From an uncultured Lachnoclostridium sp. (lineage in GTDB: Bacteria; Bacillota; Clostridia; Lachnospirales; Lachnospiraceae): a DNA stretch of 33,716 nt. The notes under the pieces were generated by a model that made no database searches, was not told the DNA's origin, and saw nothing but the letters and a program-made list of their open reading frames with translations. Position 1 is the first letter of the stretch, and the number at the start of each line of letters is the position of its first letter. This document shows positions 1 to 8,001 of the stretch, piece after piece. Location: the NCBI GenBank assembly GCA_905212635.1, contig CAJMFH010000029.1:1-33716 (forward strand). Direction: 5' to 3'. The position numbers were made by a program, and so were the translations under genes.

Positions 1-1
1 T

Positions 2-427
2 ATCGGTATCGCTGCTCAGGCTCTTGGTCTTGCAGAAGGTGCTCTTGAGACAACCGTTGCTTACGTAAAAGAGAGAAAACAGTTTGGTCGTTCCATCGCT
101 GCACAGCAGAACACACAGTTCCAGCTTGCTGATATGGCTACAAAAGTAGAAGCTGCAAAATCTCTTGTATATAAAGCTGCATTGAAGAAACAGGAATTTG
201 CAGATGGAGCAAAAGTTTCTTACTCCGTAGAAGCTGCAATGGCTAAATTATATGCTGCCGAAGTTGCTATGGAAGTAACAACAAAAGCAGTTCAGTTGCA
301 TGGTGGTTATGGTTACATCAGAGAATATGATGTGGAACGTATGATGCGTGATGCTAAGATCACAGAGATTTACGAAGGAACATCAGAAGTTCAGCGTATG
401 GTCATCTCTGGAAACTTGTTGAAATAA
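2..427 (+). CDS. bcd: Butyryl-CoA dehydrogenase (acyl-CoA dehydrogenase), C-terminal part
   Basis: The reading frame is open from the left edge (frame starts at base 2) to TAA at 425-427, giving the last 141 residues of an acyl-CoA dehydrogenase; the N-terminus lies outside the window. The C-terminal flavin domain is clear: KERKQFGRSI, then QLHGGYGYIREY, then the YEGTSEVQR segment. In this family the Glu of YEGT is the catalytic base that takes the alpha proton of the acyl-CoA, and it is present. The enzyme reduces crotonyl-CoA to butyryl-CoA in the cytoplasm. It is followed after 13 bp by etfB and etfA, the usual clostridial order, which supports the butyryl-CoA assignment over other acyl-CoA dehydrogenases. 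Confidence 0.93.
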   Translation: MGIAAQALGLAEGALETTVAYVKERKQFGRSIAAQQNTQFQLADMATKVEAAKSLVYKAALKKQEFADGAKVSYSVEAAMAKLYAAEVAMEVTTKAVQLHGGYGYIREYDVERMMRDAKITEIYEGTSEVQRMVISGNLLK

Positions 428-440
428 GGAGGTTCATATC

Positions 441-1226
441 GTGAAAATAGTAGTATGTATTAAACAGGTACCTGATACAAAAGGTGGAGTAAAATTTAAT
501 CCGGATGGTACACTTGACCGTGGTGCAATGCTTACAATTATGAACCCGGATGACAAAGCTGGTCTGGAAGCAGCACTTCGCATCAAAGAGCAGAATGGTG
601 CAGAAGTTACCGTTCTTACCATGGGACTTCCAAAAGCAGAAGAAGTTCTTCGCGAAGCTATGGCTATGGGAGCTGATAATGGTATTCTTGTAACTGACAG
701 AGTTTTGGGAGGAGCCGATACATGGGCTACTTCTACAACCATTGCCGGTGCACTTAGAAACATTGATTATGATTTGATCATTACAGGACGTCAGGCAATC
801 GACGGTGATACCGCACAGGTAGGACCACAGATTTCTGAACATCTTGATATCCCTGTTATTTCATATGCAAAAGATATTAAGATCGAAGGCGATTCTGTTG
901 TTGTAGAACGTTTGTATGACGACAGAACTCACGTACTGAAAGCAAAGATGCCATGTCTTATCACAGCTCTTTCAGAATTGAACGAGCCTCGTTATATGAC
1001 ACCAGGTGGAATCTTCGATGCTTATGACAAAGAGATTACCGTTTGGGGAAGAGCAGACCTTAAAGATGTAGATGATTCTGATCTTGGTTTGAAAGGATCT
1101 CCAACAAAAATCGCAAAAGCTTCGGATAAAGTACGTAAAGGCGCTGGAGAAAAAGTTACTCCTGAGGATGCAAATGCAGCAGCATCTTACATCGTTGAGA
1201 AGCTGTTGGAGAAACACGTAATCTAA
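441..1226 (+). CDS. etfB: Electron transfer flavoprotein beta subunit
   Basis: A 261-residue protein with the EtfB opening MKIVVCIKQVPDT and the GRQAIDGDTAQVGPQ segment typical of the beta subunit's nucleotide-binding face. The length fits the family. The start is GTG at 441, chosen because a full AAGGAGG lies at 426-432, 8 bp upstream and overlapping the bcd stop. EtfB pairs with EtfA, and in clostridia the EtfAB-Bcd complex couples crotonyl-CoA reduction to ferredoxin reduction with NADH (flavin-based electron bifurcation). Bifurcation here is inferred from gene context; it is not visible from sequence alone. Translation is likely coupled to bcd. Confidence 0.95.
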   Translation: MKIVVCIKQVPDTKGGVKFNPDGTLDRGAMLTIMNPDDKAGLEAALRIKEQNGAEVTVLTMGLPKAEEVLREAMAMGADNGILVTDRVLGGADTWATSTTIAGALRNIDYDLIITGRQAIDGDTAQVGPQISEHLDIPVISYAKDIKIEGDSVVVERLYDDRTHVLKAKMPCLITALSELNEPRYMTPGGIFDAYDKEITVWGRADLKDVDDSDLGLKGSPTKIAKASDKVRKGAGEKVTPEDANAAASYIVEKLLEKHVI

Positions 1227-1251
1227 GCGAAAACAAGGAGGATCCATAAAA

Positions 1252-2295
1252 ATGAATTTAGAAGAATATAAAGGTGTATTTGTCTATGCACAGCAGGTAG
1301 ACAATGAAATCAGCAGCATCGCACTTGAGCTGCTTGGAAAAGCAAATGAACTTGCAAAAGACCTTAATACAGATGTAACAGCTGTTTTGATCGGTTCCGG
1401 AGTTGCCGGACTGGTTGATACACTGGCTGAGTATGGTGCAGACAAGGTTATCGTTGTAGACGATCCTGAATTGAAAGATTACAGAACAGAGCCATATACT
1501 CATGCGCTCGCTTCCGTAATCAATGAGTACAAACCAGAGATCATGCTGGTAGGTGCTACTGCAATCGGCCGTGACCTTGGTCCTCGTGTTTCCGCACGTG
1601 TGAAAACAGGTTTGACCGCTGACTGTACAGTACTTGAGATTGGTAACTTCCCAATCAATGCTGTTCCGGGAAGAGAAGATCAGCAGAAGCACAATCAGCT
1701 TCTTATGACTCGTCCTGCATTTGGTGGAAATACGATCGCTACGATCGCATGTCCTGACAACCGCCCACAGATGGCTACTGTTCGTCCGGGTGTAATGCAG
1801 AAAATCGAGCCAAAGGCTGGTGCAAAAGCAGAAGTGATCAACTACAATCCTGGATTTACACCAAACAACAAATATGTTGAAATCCTTGATGTAGTAAAAT
1901 CCGTTACTGACACAGTAGATATCATGGATGCAAAAATTCTTGTATCCGGTGGACGTGGTGTTGGTTCTAAGGAAAACTTCAAACTGTTGGAAGATCTCGC
2001 AGAGGTAATTGGCGGAACCGTAAGTTGTTCCCGTGCCGTTGTAGAGAATGAATGGCTTCCTGTAGAGCGTCAGGTAGGACAGACTGGTAAGACAGTACGT
2101 CCAAACGTATACTTCGCTATCGGTATTTCCGGAGCAATCCAGCATACCGCAGGTATGGAAGAATCTGACATCATCATTGCCATCAACAAAGATCCGGATG
2201 CACCAATCTTTGATGTAGCGGATTATGGTATTGTTGGAGATCTGAATAAGATTGTTCCACTTTTGACAGAGCAGTTGAAAGCACAGATCAAGTAA
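1252..2295 (+). CDS. etfA: Electron transfer flavoprotein alpha subunit
   Basis: A 347-residue protein with an N-terminal ETF alpha/beta domain and the C-terminal FAD-binding domain. The signatures are GGRGVGSKENF, then CSRAVVENEW, GQTGKTVRPNVY, GISGAIQHTAGM and AINKDPDAPIF...DYGIVGD, all in the order expected for EtfA. AAGGAGG at 1235-1241 sits 10 bp before the ATG. It is the last gene of the bcd-etfBA unit and is followed by a strong intrinsic terminator at 2316-2355. A long open frame on the opposite strand (1258-2325) is a codon-bias shadow with improbable Cys/Tyr-rich composition. Confidence 0.96.
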   Translation: MNLEEYKGVFVYAQQVDNEISSIALELLGKANELAKDLNTDVTAVLIGSGVAGLVDTLAEYGADKVIVVDDPELKDYRTEPYTHALASVINEYKPEIMLVGATAIGRDLGPRVSARVKTGLTADCTVLEIGNFPINAVPGREDQQKHNQLLMTRPAFGGNTIATIACPDNRPQMATVRPGVMQKIEPKAGAKAEVINYNPGFTPNNKYVEILDVVKSVTDTVDIMDAKILVSGGRGVGSKENFKLLEDLAEVIGGTVSCSRAVVENEWLPVERQVGQTGKTVRPNVYFAIGISGAIQHTAGMEESDIIIAINKDPDAPIFDVADYGIVGDLNKIVPLLTEQLKAQIK

Positions 2296-2315
2296 TAATA
2301 ACGTATGATTTTTTG

Positions 2316-2355
2316 ATTCTCCCACTGATTTTTTAATTGGTGGGAGAATTTTTTA
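2316..2355 (+). terminator. Rho-independent terminator after etfA
   Basis: The arms ATTCTCCCAC (2316-2325) and GTGGGAGAAT (2340-2349) are perfectly complementary and are followed by a T-run. It ends the bcd-etfBA transcript only about 14 bp before the next start codon. Confidence 0.9.
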
Positions 2356-2368
2356 TAAGGGGAAACGG

Positions 2369-3649
2369 ATGAAAAAAATAGGAATCGTTATATGTAATTA
2401 TAATAAAAAAGACTATGTATTAAATTGTATCCAGAGTGTATTGGAATCCAAAAATCAGGATTTTGATCTGTATGTCGCAGACAATGCCTCGACCGATGGT
2501 TCGGTAGAAGCAATCGAAAAAACGTATGGAGATGCCGTTACGGTTTTGGTCAATCCTGAAAATTTAGGGGGATCCGGCGGATTCAATCTTGGCATAAGGA
2601 AAATATTGGAAAAAGGATACGAATATTTATGCTGTCTGGATAATGATATTTTAGTGGATGAAAATGCAATCGGTGCGCTGGCAGACTATCTCGATACGCA
2701 TCCGGATACCGGCGTGTGTGGTTCGATCGTTTATCATATGGATTATCCGGACTATGTACAGCAGTACGGACTGGATCTCGATTTTGAAAACTTTACGGCA
2801 ATTACCCACTATGCGGATTATCTGGATGATGGAAACATTCCGGAGGTCAATGAATGTGATACGGTTGCAACGTGCAGTGTTATGCTGCGCACCCGCTTTA
2901 TCAAGGAAAGCGATATCGGGATTATGCCGGAAGACAATTTTATTTATTGGGATGATATGGAATGGTGCTATCGTTTTCACCTTGCCGGCTATAAGGTGGT
3001 AACGATAAAGGACAGCGTTGTGCTTCACAAAATGGGTTCCAATGCAAAGCCGGTGAACACATTTATCAATTATTATATGTGGCGCAACCGGATTCATTTC
3101 TTCATGAAATATACACCGGAAGAAAAACTGGATCGTATGAGCTATTGTATACTAAGCAGTGTATTTGATGCGATGTACGAGAGCATGTACCGCGAAGAGC
3201 ATAATATCATGCAGACCATTTCTTATGCATATTATGATGCCATTCGTAATGTGAGAGGAAAAGCCGCTGATGGAAAAATTATGGAAAATGATGCCAGTGA
3301 CAGCCGGTTTCAGGCGTATCTTCAGACGAAAAAAACATATTATCTGAAGGCAGATACGACAGAGGAAGAACAGGATGCGCAGGCGTTTATCGAGGCATTA
3401 CAGACCGGATGCCGGCGTGTGGAGCAGGAGACAGAGGCAGAGATAACAATTGCCGTCTGTCCTTATATCATGCGGTGTAAACGGGAACAATATCCTGGAA
3501 AAGATCAGATTGTTTTAGATACGTATAAAAATGTTATTTTGGATGAAAACGACTGGGAAGCCGTGTCACAATACGACTACGCAAAATCTTTGTTCATTTA
3601 TATGAATCAGGGAGCTTTTTTAGATGCGACAAAGGCATTGCGTGAATGA
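2369..3649 (+). CDS. Glycosyltransferase family 2 protein
   Basis: A 426-residue protein. The first ~230 residues are a GT-A fold: ICNYN at the N-terminus, ADNASTDGS (nucleotide-sugar binding), NPENLGGSGGFNLG, and LDNDI as the DxD-type metal and nucleotide-diphosphate motif near residue 90. YWDDMEWCYRFHLAGYKV then matches the acceptor/catalytic region of rhamnosyl- or galactofuranosyl-transferase-like GT2 enzymes. The remaining ~190 residues form a C-terminal domain I do not recognise. There is no signal peptide or membrane segment, so it is probably cytoplasmic and adds a sugar to a cell-surface glycan or precursor. The sugar cannot be read from the sequence. A weak GGGGA ribosome site precedes the ATG. 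No clear promoter lies between the etfA terminator and the gene. Confidence 0.88.
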   Translation: MKKIGIVICNYNKKDYVLNCIQSVLESKNQDFDLYVADNASTDGSVEAIEKTYGDAVTVLVNPENLGGSGGFNLGIRKILEKGYEYLCCLDNDILVDENAIGALADYLDTHPDTGVCGSIVYHMDYPDYVQQYGLDLDFENFTAITHYADYLDDGNIPEVNECDTVATCSVMLRTRFIKESDIGIMPEDNFIYWDDMEWCYRFHLAGYKVVTIKDSVVLHKMGSNAKPVNTFINYYMWRNRIHFFMKYTPEEKLDRMSYCILSSVFDAMYESMYREEHNIMQTISYAYYDAIRNVRGKAADGKIMENDASDSRFQAYLQTKKTYYLKADTTEEEQDAQAFIEALQTGCRRVEQETEAEITIAVCPYIMRCKREQYPGKDQIVLDTYKNVILDENDWEAVSQYDYAKSLFIYMNQGAFLDATKALRE

Positions 3650-3666
3650 GAAGAATCTGATACAAT
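3638..3666 (+). promoter_or_regulatory. Sigma-A-type promoter for the deacetylase gene
   Basis: TTGCGT (3638-3643), 17-bp spacer, TACAAT (3661-3666), preceded by TGA (extended -10). The -35 lies inside the last codons of the glycosyltransferase, so the deacetylase can be transcribed on its own. Confidence 0.6.
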
Positions 3667-3708
3667 AGGATAGTACACGAGTTGATTAAATGAGTTGGAG
3701 GGAAACGA

Positions 3709-4545
3709 ATGAGACAGTGTTATATGCGATTTCCGGGTGGAAAGAAAAAAGCATTTACCATCAGTTACGATGATAACATTACGCAGGATGAACGATTGAT
3801 ACAAAAAATGGAACAGTATCATACAAAGGGAACGTTTAATATCATCCCCGGATGGTTTGCAAAAGAAGATGCGGTATTTCCGGAGGGAGAGACGTATATC
3901 AATGTAACAAAGAGCAAAGCAGAAGCGTTGTATCACAATTCTCTGGTTGAGGTGGCAAATCACGGATTTGATCATCAAAAATCTACGACCATACCGTCAA
4001 TGCAGGTAATGGAAGATATTACCAAATGCCGTCAGGCATTGGAAAGCATGTATGGCAGGATTGTTACCGGTTATGCGTATCCGTATGGACTGTACAATGA
4101 AAGGGTAATTGAAATATTAAAGGATGCAGGAATTTCGTATGCACGTACCGTAGAAAGCACCTATGAATTTCATCTGCCGGAAGACTGGCTGGTGCTCAAT
4201 CCAACCTGTCATCATGCAGATCCAAAATTAATGGAGCTGGCAGAGAAATTTGTAAATGATACCGTAACAGATGATTCTTATCTGTTTTATGTATGGGGAC
4301 ATACTTTTGAATTTGACCAGCAGAAAAACTGGGAGATCGTGGATACGTTATTTGAAAAAGTGGCAGATAAAGAGGATGTCTGGTATGCAACCAATGGAGA
4401 AATCTGCAATTATCACAAAAAATATCAGCAATTAATTTTTTCACAAGATGGCAAACGGATCTATAATCCAACAGATGCCACCATCTGGCTGGAGATTGAT
4501 AATACAGTAATGTCCATCCAGTCAGGAGAGACCAAAGAACTGTAA
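3709..4545 (+). CDS. Polysaccharide deacetylase (NodB-like) family protein
   Basis: A 278-residue protein of the CE4/NodB homology family, which removes acetyl groups from polysaccharide GlcNAc-type residues with a metal ion. The likely metal triad is Asp22 in SYDDN with His85 and His89 in NHGFDHQK; the later YAYPYG matches the family's Pro-containing motif 3. The first motif reads DDN where DDG is usual. There is no signal peptide, unlike secreted peptidoglycan deacetylases, so a cytosolic or unusual substrate is possible. GGAGGG at 3696-3701 precedes ATG 3709; an in-frame ATG at 3724 is an alternative. It sits between a glycosyltransferase and an SGNH hydrolase, suggesting glycan modification. 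Confidence 0.82.
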   Translation: MRQCYMRFPGGKKKAFTISYDDNITQDERLIQKMEQYHTKGTFNIIPGWFAKEDAVFPEGETYINVTKSKAEALYHNSLVEVANHGFDHQKSTTIPSMQVMEDITKCRQALESMYGRIVTGYAYPYGLYNERVIEILKDAGISYARTVESTYEFHLPEDWLVLNPTCHHADPKLMELAEKFVNDTVTDDSYLFYVWGHTFEFDQQKNWEIVDTLFEKVADKEDVWYATNGEICNYHKKYQQLIFSQDGKRIYNPTDATIWLEIDNTVMSIQSGETKEL

Positions 4546-4594
4546 AAAAATTACATATAACGAAAAGGTTATATCGATTATAGGAAATTCTAAT

Positions 4595-4623
4595 TTGCCT
4601 TTTTCGAAAATCTGTGTTACAAT
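4595..4623 (+). promoter_or_regulatory. Promoter in the 264-bp leader upstream of the SGNH gene
   Basis: TTGCCT (4595-4600), 17-bp spacer, TACAAT (4618-4623), with TGT just before the -10. The core TGTGTTACAATG recurs exactly at 13737-13748 before the large surface-protein gene. Transcription from about 4630 would meet a terminator-like hairpin at 4689. Confidence 0.6.
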
Positions 4624-4688
4624 GTATATCAGTGAGATAAATAATGCTAGCAAGGTATTTTTGATAATCCTTTTTCATACTTTTTTCT

Positions 4689-4726
4689 GGTGGTACTATA
4701 GCGATATAGTGCCACTTACTTTTTTA
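4689..4726 (+). terminator. Intrinsic terminator or attenuator hairpin
   Basis: GTGGTACTATA (4690-4700) pairs with TATAGTGCCAC (4704-4714 region) with one G-T pair and a tight loop, followed by TTACTTTTTT. It lies about 60 nt downstream of the promoter at 4595-4623 and about 85 nt upstream of the SGNH start. It could therefore be the end of a short RNA, an attenuator, or simply the terminator of the deacetylase transcript. Confidence 0.7.
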
Positions 4727-4809
4727 TAATAAAATAACAATAGGAGGCAGGAAGAGGGGGAAGCGTTAGAAAGATACCCATTTAGGATTGAAAAATAAGG
4801 AGGAACGAG

Positions 4810-5841
4810 ATGGAGCAGTGTATCTATATACAGCCGGAAGCATTGGAACGGGCAAATCTTCAGCCAATCCGGGAAATTGTAGAAGCCGCAAAGCGGGGAG
4901 AAAAGAAAAAAATTGCGGCACTGGGAGCCTCGGTGTCGAAAGGAGAAGCGGTAAAAAAGGGAAATGCTTTTTTAAATAAAATGGAACAAAAATGGCAGGA
5001 GTATTTTCCGGAAAGTACGGTGCCGGAATTTATCAATGCCAGTGTTTCGGGAACATTTTCTGCAAATGCTATGTTTGCGATGGACGATCTGCTGGAAAAG
5101 AAACCGGATCTTGTTTTTTTAGATTATAGTGTCAATGATCCGGGATATTACTACCTTCAGGAATCTTTTGAAGGATTGGTACATCATTTTCTGGAAAATG
5201 GGACGTATGTGTGTGTGATCCTTTTTTGTAACGAACATGGAAACTGCACGCGGGGCGCGATGACGCGGATTGCACATTATTATCACATCCCGCTTTTGGA
5301 CATCGGTGGTGTGGTAATGGAAAATATTCGGGAAAATCGTTTTTGTTGGAATGATTATGCAAGTGATTACGTGCATCCCCGTGTCGAGGGACATGAATTT
5401 ATCGCGGATAATATTCTGCATTTTTTTCAATATTCATTGGAAAAAGAAGAAAAGAGGCCTTATGTAATACCGGAGGAGCCTTGTTTTGATGGTTCATTTT
5501 GGAATCTTGAAAAACTGGAGAACCTTTCGTATGATGAGAATCAGGTATTTGCGGTAAAGAGATACTGTTCTGTCATTGTTGCTGAATATTTTCAGATTGC
5601 ACAGGAAAACGATTGTAAAGTGGAAATTCTGGTAGATGGAGAAGTGAAAGAGTGTCTGCAGCTGTATTGGGAGTTTGCTTGGAATAACCGTCTGGTGCGA
5701 ATGATCCTTTCCGAACAAAAAGCCGGCGGCTGGCATACGATAGAAGTACGGCCAGCCGGTGGAAAACAAAATGATTGGGAACAATTAAAACAGTTTGACA
5801 TCAAACTTGGAATCGGTTGTCTGATTGAAGATGAATGTTAA
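4810..5841 (+). CDS. SGNH/GDSL-type hydrolase with C-terminal beta domain
   Basis: A 343-residue protein. The SGNH catalytic part covers about residues 33-205: LGASVSKG with the likely nucleophile Ser41 (GAS in place of GDS), INASVSGTFS supplying the block-II Gly, DYSVND supplying the block-III Asn, and DYVHPRVEGH supplying the block-V Asp and His. Such enzymes hydrolyse esters, often acetyl groups on carbohydrates. The last ~130 residues look like a beta-rich accessory domain of unknown role. No signal peptide is seen. AAGGAGG (4798-4804) supports ATG 4810. The stop codon overlaps the stop of the convergent LysR gene. With its neighbours it would fit deacylation of a glycan, but the substrate is not visible. 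Confidence 0.8.
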   Translation: MEQCIYIQPEALERANLQPIREIVEAAKRGEKKKIAALGASVSKGEAVKKGNAFLNKMEQKWQEYFPESTVPEFINASVSGTFSANAMFAMDDLLEKKPDLVFLDYSVNDPGYYYLQESFEGLVHHFLENGTYVCVILFCNEHGNCTRGAMTRIAHYYHIPLLDIGGVVMENIRENRFCWNDYASDYVHPRVEGHEFIADNILHFFQYSLEKEEKRPYVIPEEPCFDGSFWNLEKLENLSYDENQVFAVKRYCSVIVAEYFQIAQENDCKVEILVDGEVKECLQLYWEFAWNNRLVRMILSEQKAGGWHTIEVRPAGGKQNDWEQLKQFDIKLGIGCLIEDEC

Positions 5842-6821
5842 GCAGTCAGCCAGGTTCCTAATCCAATCAGTTTTTTCAGTTCGATGATATATTCTTTCGC
5901 AGCTTTTGTCAGGAAGTGGTGTTTGTTGTAAGCGACAACGATCTCTTCCTGGAAAAGCTGGCTGGAACGTTTTGGCTCACGGATCTTATAATAGTTTGGA
6001 TGTTCTTTGAAATTTCCAAAACGGATCAGTGTATCCGGAATAAAGCCGGCACCCAGATTGGAAGTAACCCAGTGAAATTTCGTCTCAATGTTGGAAGCCA
6101 GAAGAGTAACGTCCGGTTTCATGTTGAGATTTTCAAAAATATTGGCGGAAACATCCTGATATTCACTTTTGGAATCCAAAAGGATAAAAGGAAGTTTTTC
6201 GGCTTCCGCAGCACTGACCGCACAGTCATCATATAATTTCTCGCTGTCCTGTAAAATATCCTCTACCGACAGAACATTTTTTTCTTTTCCTTCATTCCAT
6301 GGATTGGAAGGGTTTACCGCAAGATAAAAAGTTTCCGTTGATAAACTTTCGGAAGTAAAAAACTGTGGCTGGAAAACATCATTTTCGATACAGATATCAA
6401 TATCGCCATCCAGCAGATACTGTTTCAAAATTTCAATCGGTTCGGAAATAATATTGATCGAAATGCCGGGATATTTTTCCTTAAAGTAAGCAATGCTTTT
6501 CGGAAGCATACAGGCAGCTCGAAACGGGGAAGTTCCGATTGTCAGTGTTCCAAATTGCAGATCATTGATCTCCGATACACGGTTTTGCAGTTCACGGTTT
6601 ACATTTTCAATTTTTTTTGCAGCTTCATAATAAGCGATTCCTACAGGAGTTAATTTGATCGGCTGTGTGGTTCGGTCAAACAAAGGAGCTCCGATCGTAT
6701 ATTCCATATTTTTAACCAGCTGGCTGATCGATGGCTGGGTAACTACCAGTTTTTTTGCAGCAGCGGAAAAACTTCCCTCTTCTGTAATCGCAATGATGTA
6801 TTGAATCTGTTGTGTCGTCAT
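5838..6821 (-). CDS. LysR family transcriptional regulator
   Basis: A 327-residue protein of normal LysR length. The N-terminal winged helix-turn-helix is textbook: TEEGSFSAAAKKLVVTQPSISQLVKNMEYTIGA followed by PLFDRT and KLTPVG. Residues ~90-300 form the periplasmic-binding-protein-like effector domain (TIGTSPFRAACMLP, then the DGDIDICIE strand). The effector cannot be deduced. It is transcribed divergently from the GH5 cellulase and converges on the SGNH gene, with the stop codons sharing bases at 5838-5841. A dyad with T-N11-A geometry (6851-6867) lies between it and the GH5 promoter, so regulation of either the cellulase or itself is plausible. Confidence 0.93.
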   Translation of the reverse strand: MTTQQIQYIIAITEEGSFSAAAKKLVVTQPSISQLVKNMEYTIGAPLFDRTTQPIKLTPVGIAYYEAAKKIENVNRELQNRVSEINDLQFGTLTIGTSPFRAACMLPKSIAYFKEKYPGISINIISEPIEILKQYLLDGDIDICIENDVFQPQFFTSESLSTETFYLAVNPSNPWNEGKEKNVLSVEDILQDSEKLYDDCAVSAAEAEKLPFILLDSKSEYQDVSANIFENLNMKPDVTLLASNIETKFHWVTSNLGAGFIPDTLIRFGNFKEHPNYYKIREPKRSSQLFQEEIVVAYNKHHFLTKAAKEYIIELKKLIGLGTWLTA

Positions 6822-6850
6822 AAGTTTTAATCCTCTATTTCATAATTATA

Positions 6851-6867
6851 GTATAATAACAGTATAC
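6851..6867. promoter_or_regulatory. Candidate LysR-binding dyad
   Basis: GTATA-N7-TATAC, a perfect inverted repeat that contains the T-N11-A arrangement favoured by LysR proteins. It lies about 30 bp upstream of the LysR start codon and about 75-90 bp upstream of the predicted GH5 transcription start. The sequence is AT-rich, so chance occurrence is not excluded. Confidence 0.4.
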
Positions 6868-6906
6868 AATATTTGGTTTCAATCTTCAACAATTTATCGA
6901 AAGGAA

Positions 6907-6935
6907 TTGAAAAAAAGAATGAAAAAAGTTATAAT
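6907..6935 (+). promoter_or_regulatory. Promoter of the GH5 cellulase
   Basis: TTGAAA (6907-6912), 17-bp spacer, TATAAT (6930-6935): close to the consensus. Its position excludes translation starts upstream of about 6942 and supports ATG 6966. Confidence 0.8.
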
Positions 6936-6965
6936 GAAAGAAAAAACAGCAGGAGTGCAGAGAAA

Positions 6966-7925
6966 ATGAAAAAATGGATTTGGTGCAGTCTGATCGCGAT
7001 AGTTTTTTGGGGATTGATTTTCCATGCGGATGCGAGTCAGGCAGCAAAAAAACAGGAACCGCTTCAGGTAAAGGGAACAAAAATTGTAAATTCCAAAGGA
7101 AAAACCGTCAATCTTCGCGGTGTGAGTACGCACGGAATTGCCTGGTTTCCGCAGTATGTAAATAAAAAAGCATTTCGCAGTTTCCAAAAAATGGGAGCCA
7201 ATACCATCCGCCTTGCATTGTATAGTGATCCGGGAGCCGGATATCAGAAATCGCTTTACACAAAAGTAGAAGAGGGGGTAAAAGCCGCTACGGATCTTGG
7301 AATGTATGTGATTCTGGACTGGCATATTTTGTCGGATGGAAATCCAAAGACAAATCAGTCAAAAGCAAAAGAATTTTTTACTTATTTTTCAAAAAAATAT
7401 GCATCGCAGACAAATGTGATCTATGAGATCTGCAATGAACCAAACGGAAATGTAACCTGGAAAAAAGACATCAAACCGTATGCAGAGACAATGATTGAGC
7501 TGATCCGCCAGAACGATAAAGATGCACTGATTATTGTAGGAACGCCGACGTGGTCACAGGACGTAGATGTTGTAGCAGAGGATCCAATCCAGGGACAGAC
7601 CAATATTCTATATGCGCTTCATTTTTACGCAGCGACACATGGCGATGGCATCCGCAATAAATTGATTGAGGCACATAAGAAAAACCTGCCGGTGATTGTA
7701 AGCGAATTTTCTATTTGTGATGCTTCCGGTAATGGTGCCATCAATAAGAAAGAGGCAAAGAAGTGGATGAGCCTTCTGAAAAAATACAGTATCGGAAGAG
7801 TGGCATGGAGTCTCTGTAACAAAAACGAGACGTCCGCTCTTTTGAAACCGTCCTGCAAAACGACAACAAATATTAAGAAAAGCCATTTGTCCAAAACCGG
7901 AAAATGGATCGTGAAGAACTGGTAA
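6966..7925 (+). CDS. Secreted GH5 endoglucanase (cellulase, GH5_2-like)
   Basis: A 319-residue protein starting at ATG 6966, with GGAG at 6952-6955. The frame is open from 6873, but that start lies upstream of the promoter. Residues 1-~27 are a signal peptide (MKKWIW, hydrophobic core, then ADASQAA). The GH5 domain fills the rest: VNLRGVSTHG near the start, LDWHIL, YEICNEPNG with Glu158 as acid/base, ALHFYAATHGD, and VSEFSICDASGNG with Glu247 as nucleophile. It should cleave internal beta-1,4 links of cellulose or mixed-linkage glucan outside the cell. It has no binding module or anchor, so it is a minimal single-domain enzyme. It stands alone downstream of a divergent LysR gene. Confidence 0.9.
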   Translation: MKKWIWCSLIAIVFWGLIFHADASQAAKKQEPLQVKGTKIVNSKGKTVNLRGVSTHGIAWFPQYVNKKAFRSFQKMGANTIRLALYSDPGAGYQKSLYTKVEEGVKAATDLGMYVILDWHILSDGNPKTNQSKAKEFFTYFSKKYASQTNVIYEICNEPNGNVTWKKDIKPYAETMIELIRQNDKDALIIVGTPTWSQDVDVVAEDPIQGQTNILYALHFYAATHGDGIRNKLIEAHKKNLPVIVSEFSICDASGNGAINKKEAKKWMSLLKKYSIGRVAWSLCNKNETSALLKPSCKTTTNIKKSHLSKTGKWIVKNW

Positions 7926-7932
7926 TTTCATC

Positions 7933-7961
7933 TTGTGAAATTGTACAAGTCATTGTATAAT
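7933..7961 (+). promoter_or_regulatory. Promoter with overlapping dyad upstream of the DUF4867-type gene
   Basis: TTGTGA (7933-7938), 17-bp spacer, TATAAT (7956-7961). A perfect inverted repeat AATTTCA-N5-TGAAATT spans 7924-7942, and CTTGT-N8-ACAAG (7932-7949) overlaps the -35. Either could be an operator. There is no T-run, so they are not a convincing terminator for the GH5 gene. Confidence 0.65.
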
Positions 7962-8001
7962 ATAAGTAATAAAATTTATCATATAGGAGGGTATTTTAAT
8001 T

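Noticed and set aside
1258..2325. A 355-codon open frame on the minus strand opposite etfA
   Set aside because: EtfA is certain on the plus strand; the antisense product is Cys/Tyr/His-rich with no recognisable family and no ribosome site. It is a codon-bias shadow.
4788..4979. Short open frame overlapping the start of the SGNH gene
   Set aside because: It is out of frame with the recognised hydrolase, and its own start overlaps the SGNH ribosome site region.
6873..6965. N-terminal extension of the GH5 enzyme
   Set aside because: It overlaps the promoter, lacks a spaced ribosome site, and would place the signal peptide 31 residues inside the protein.
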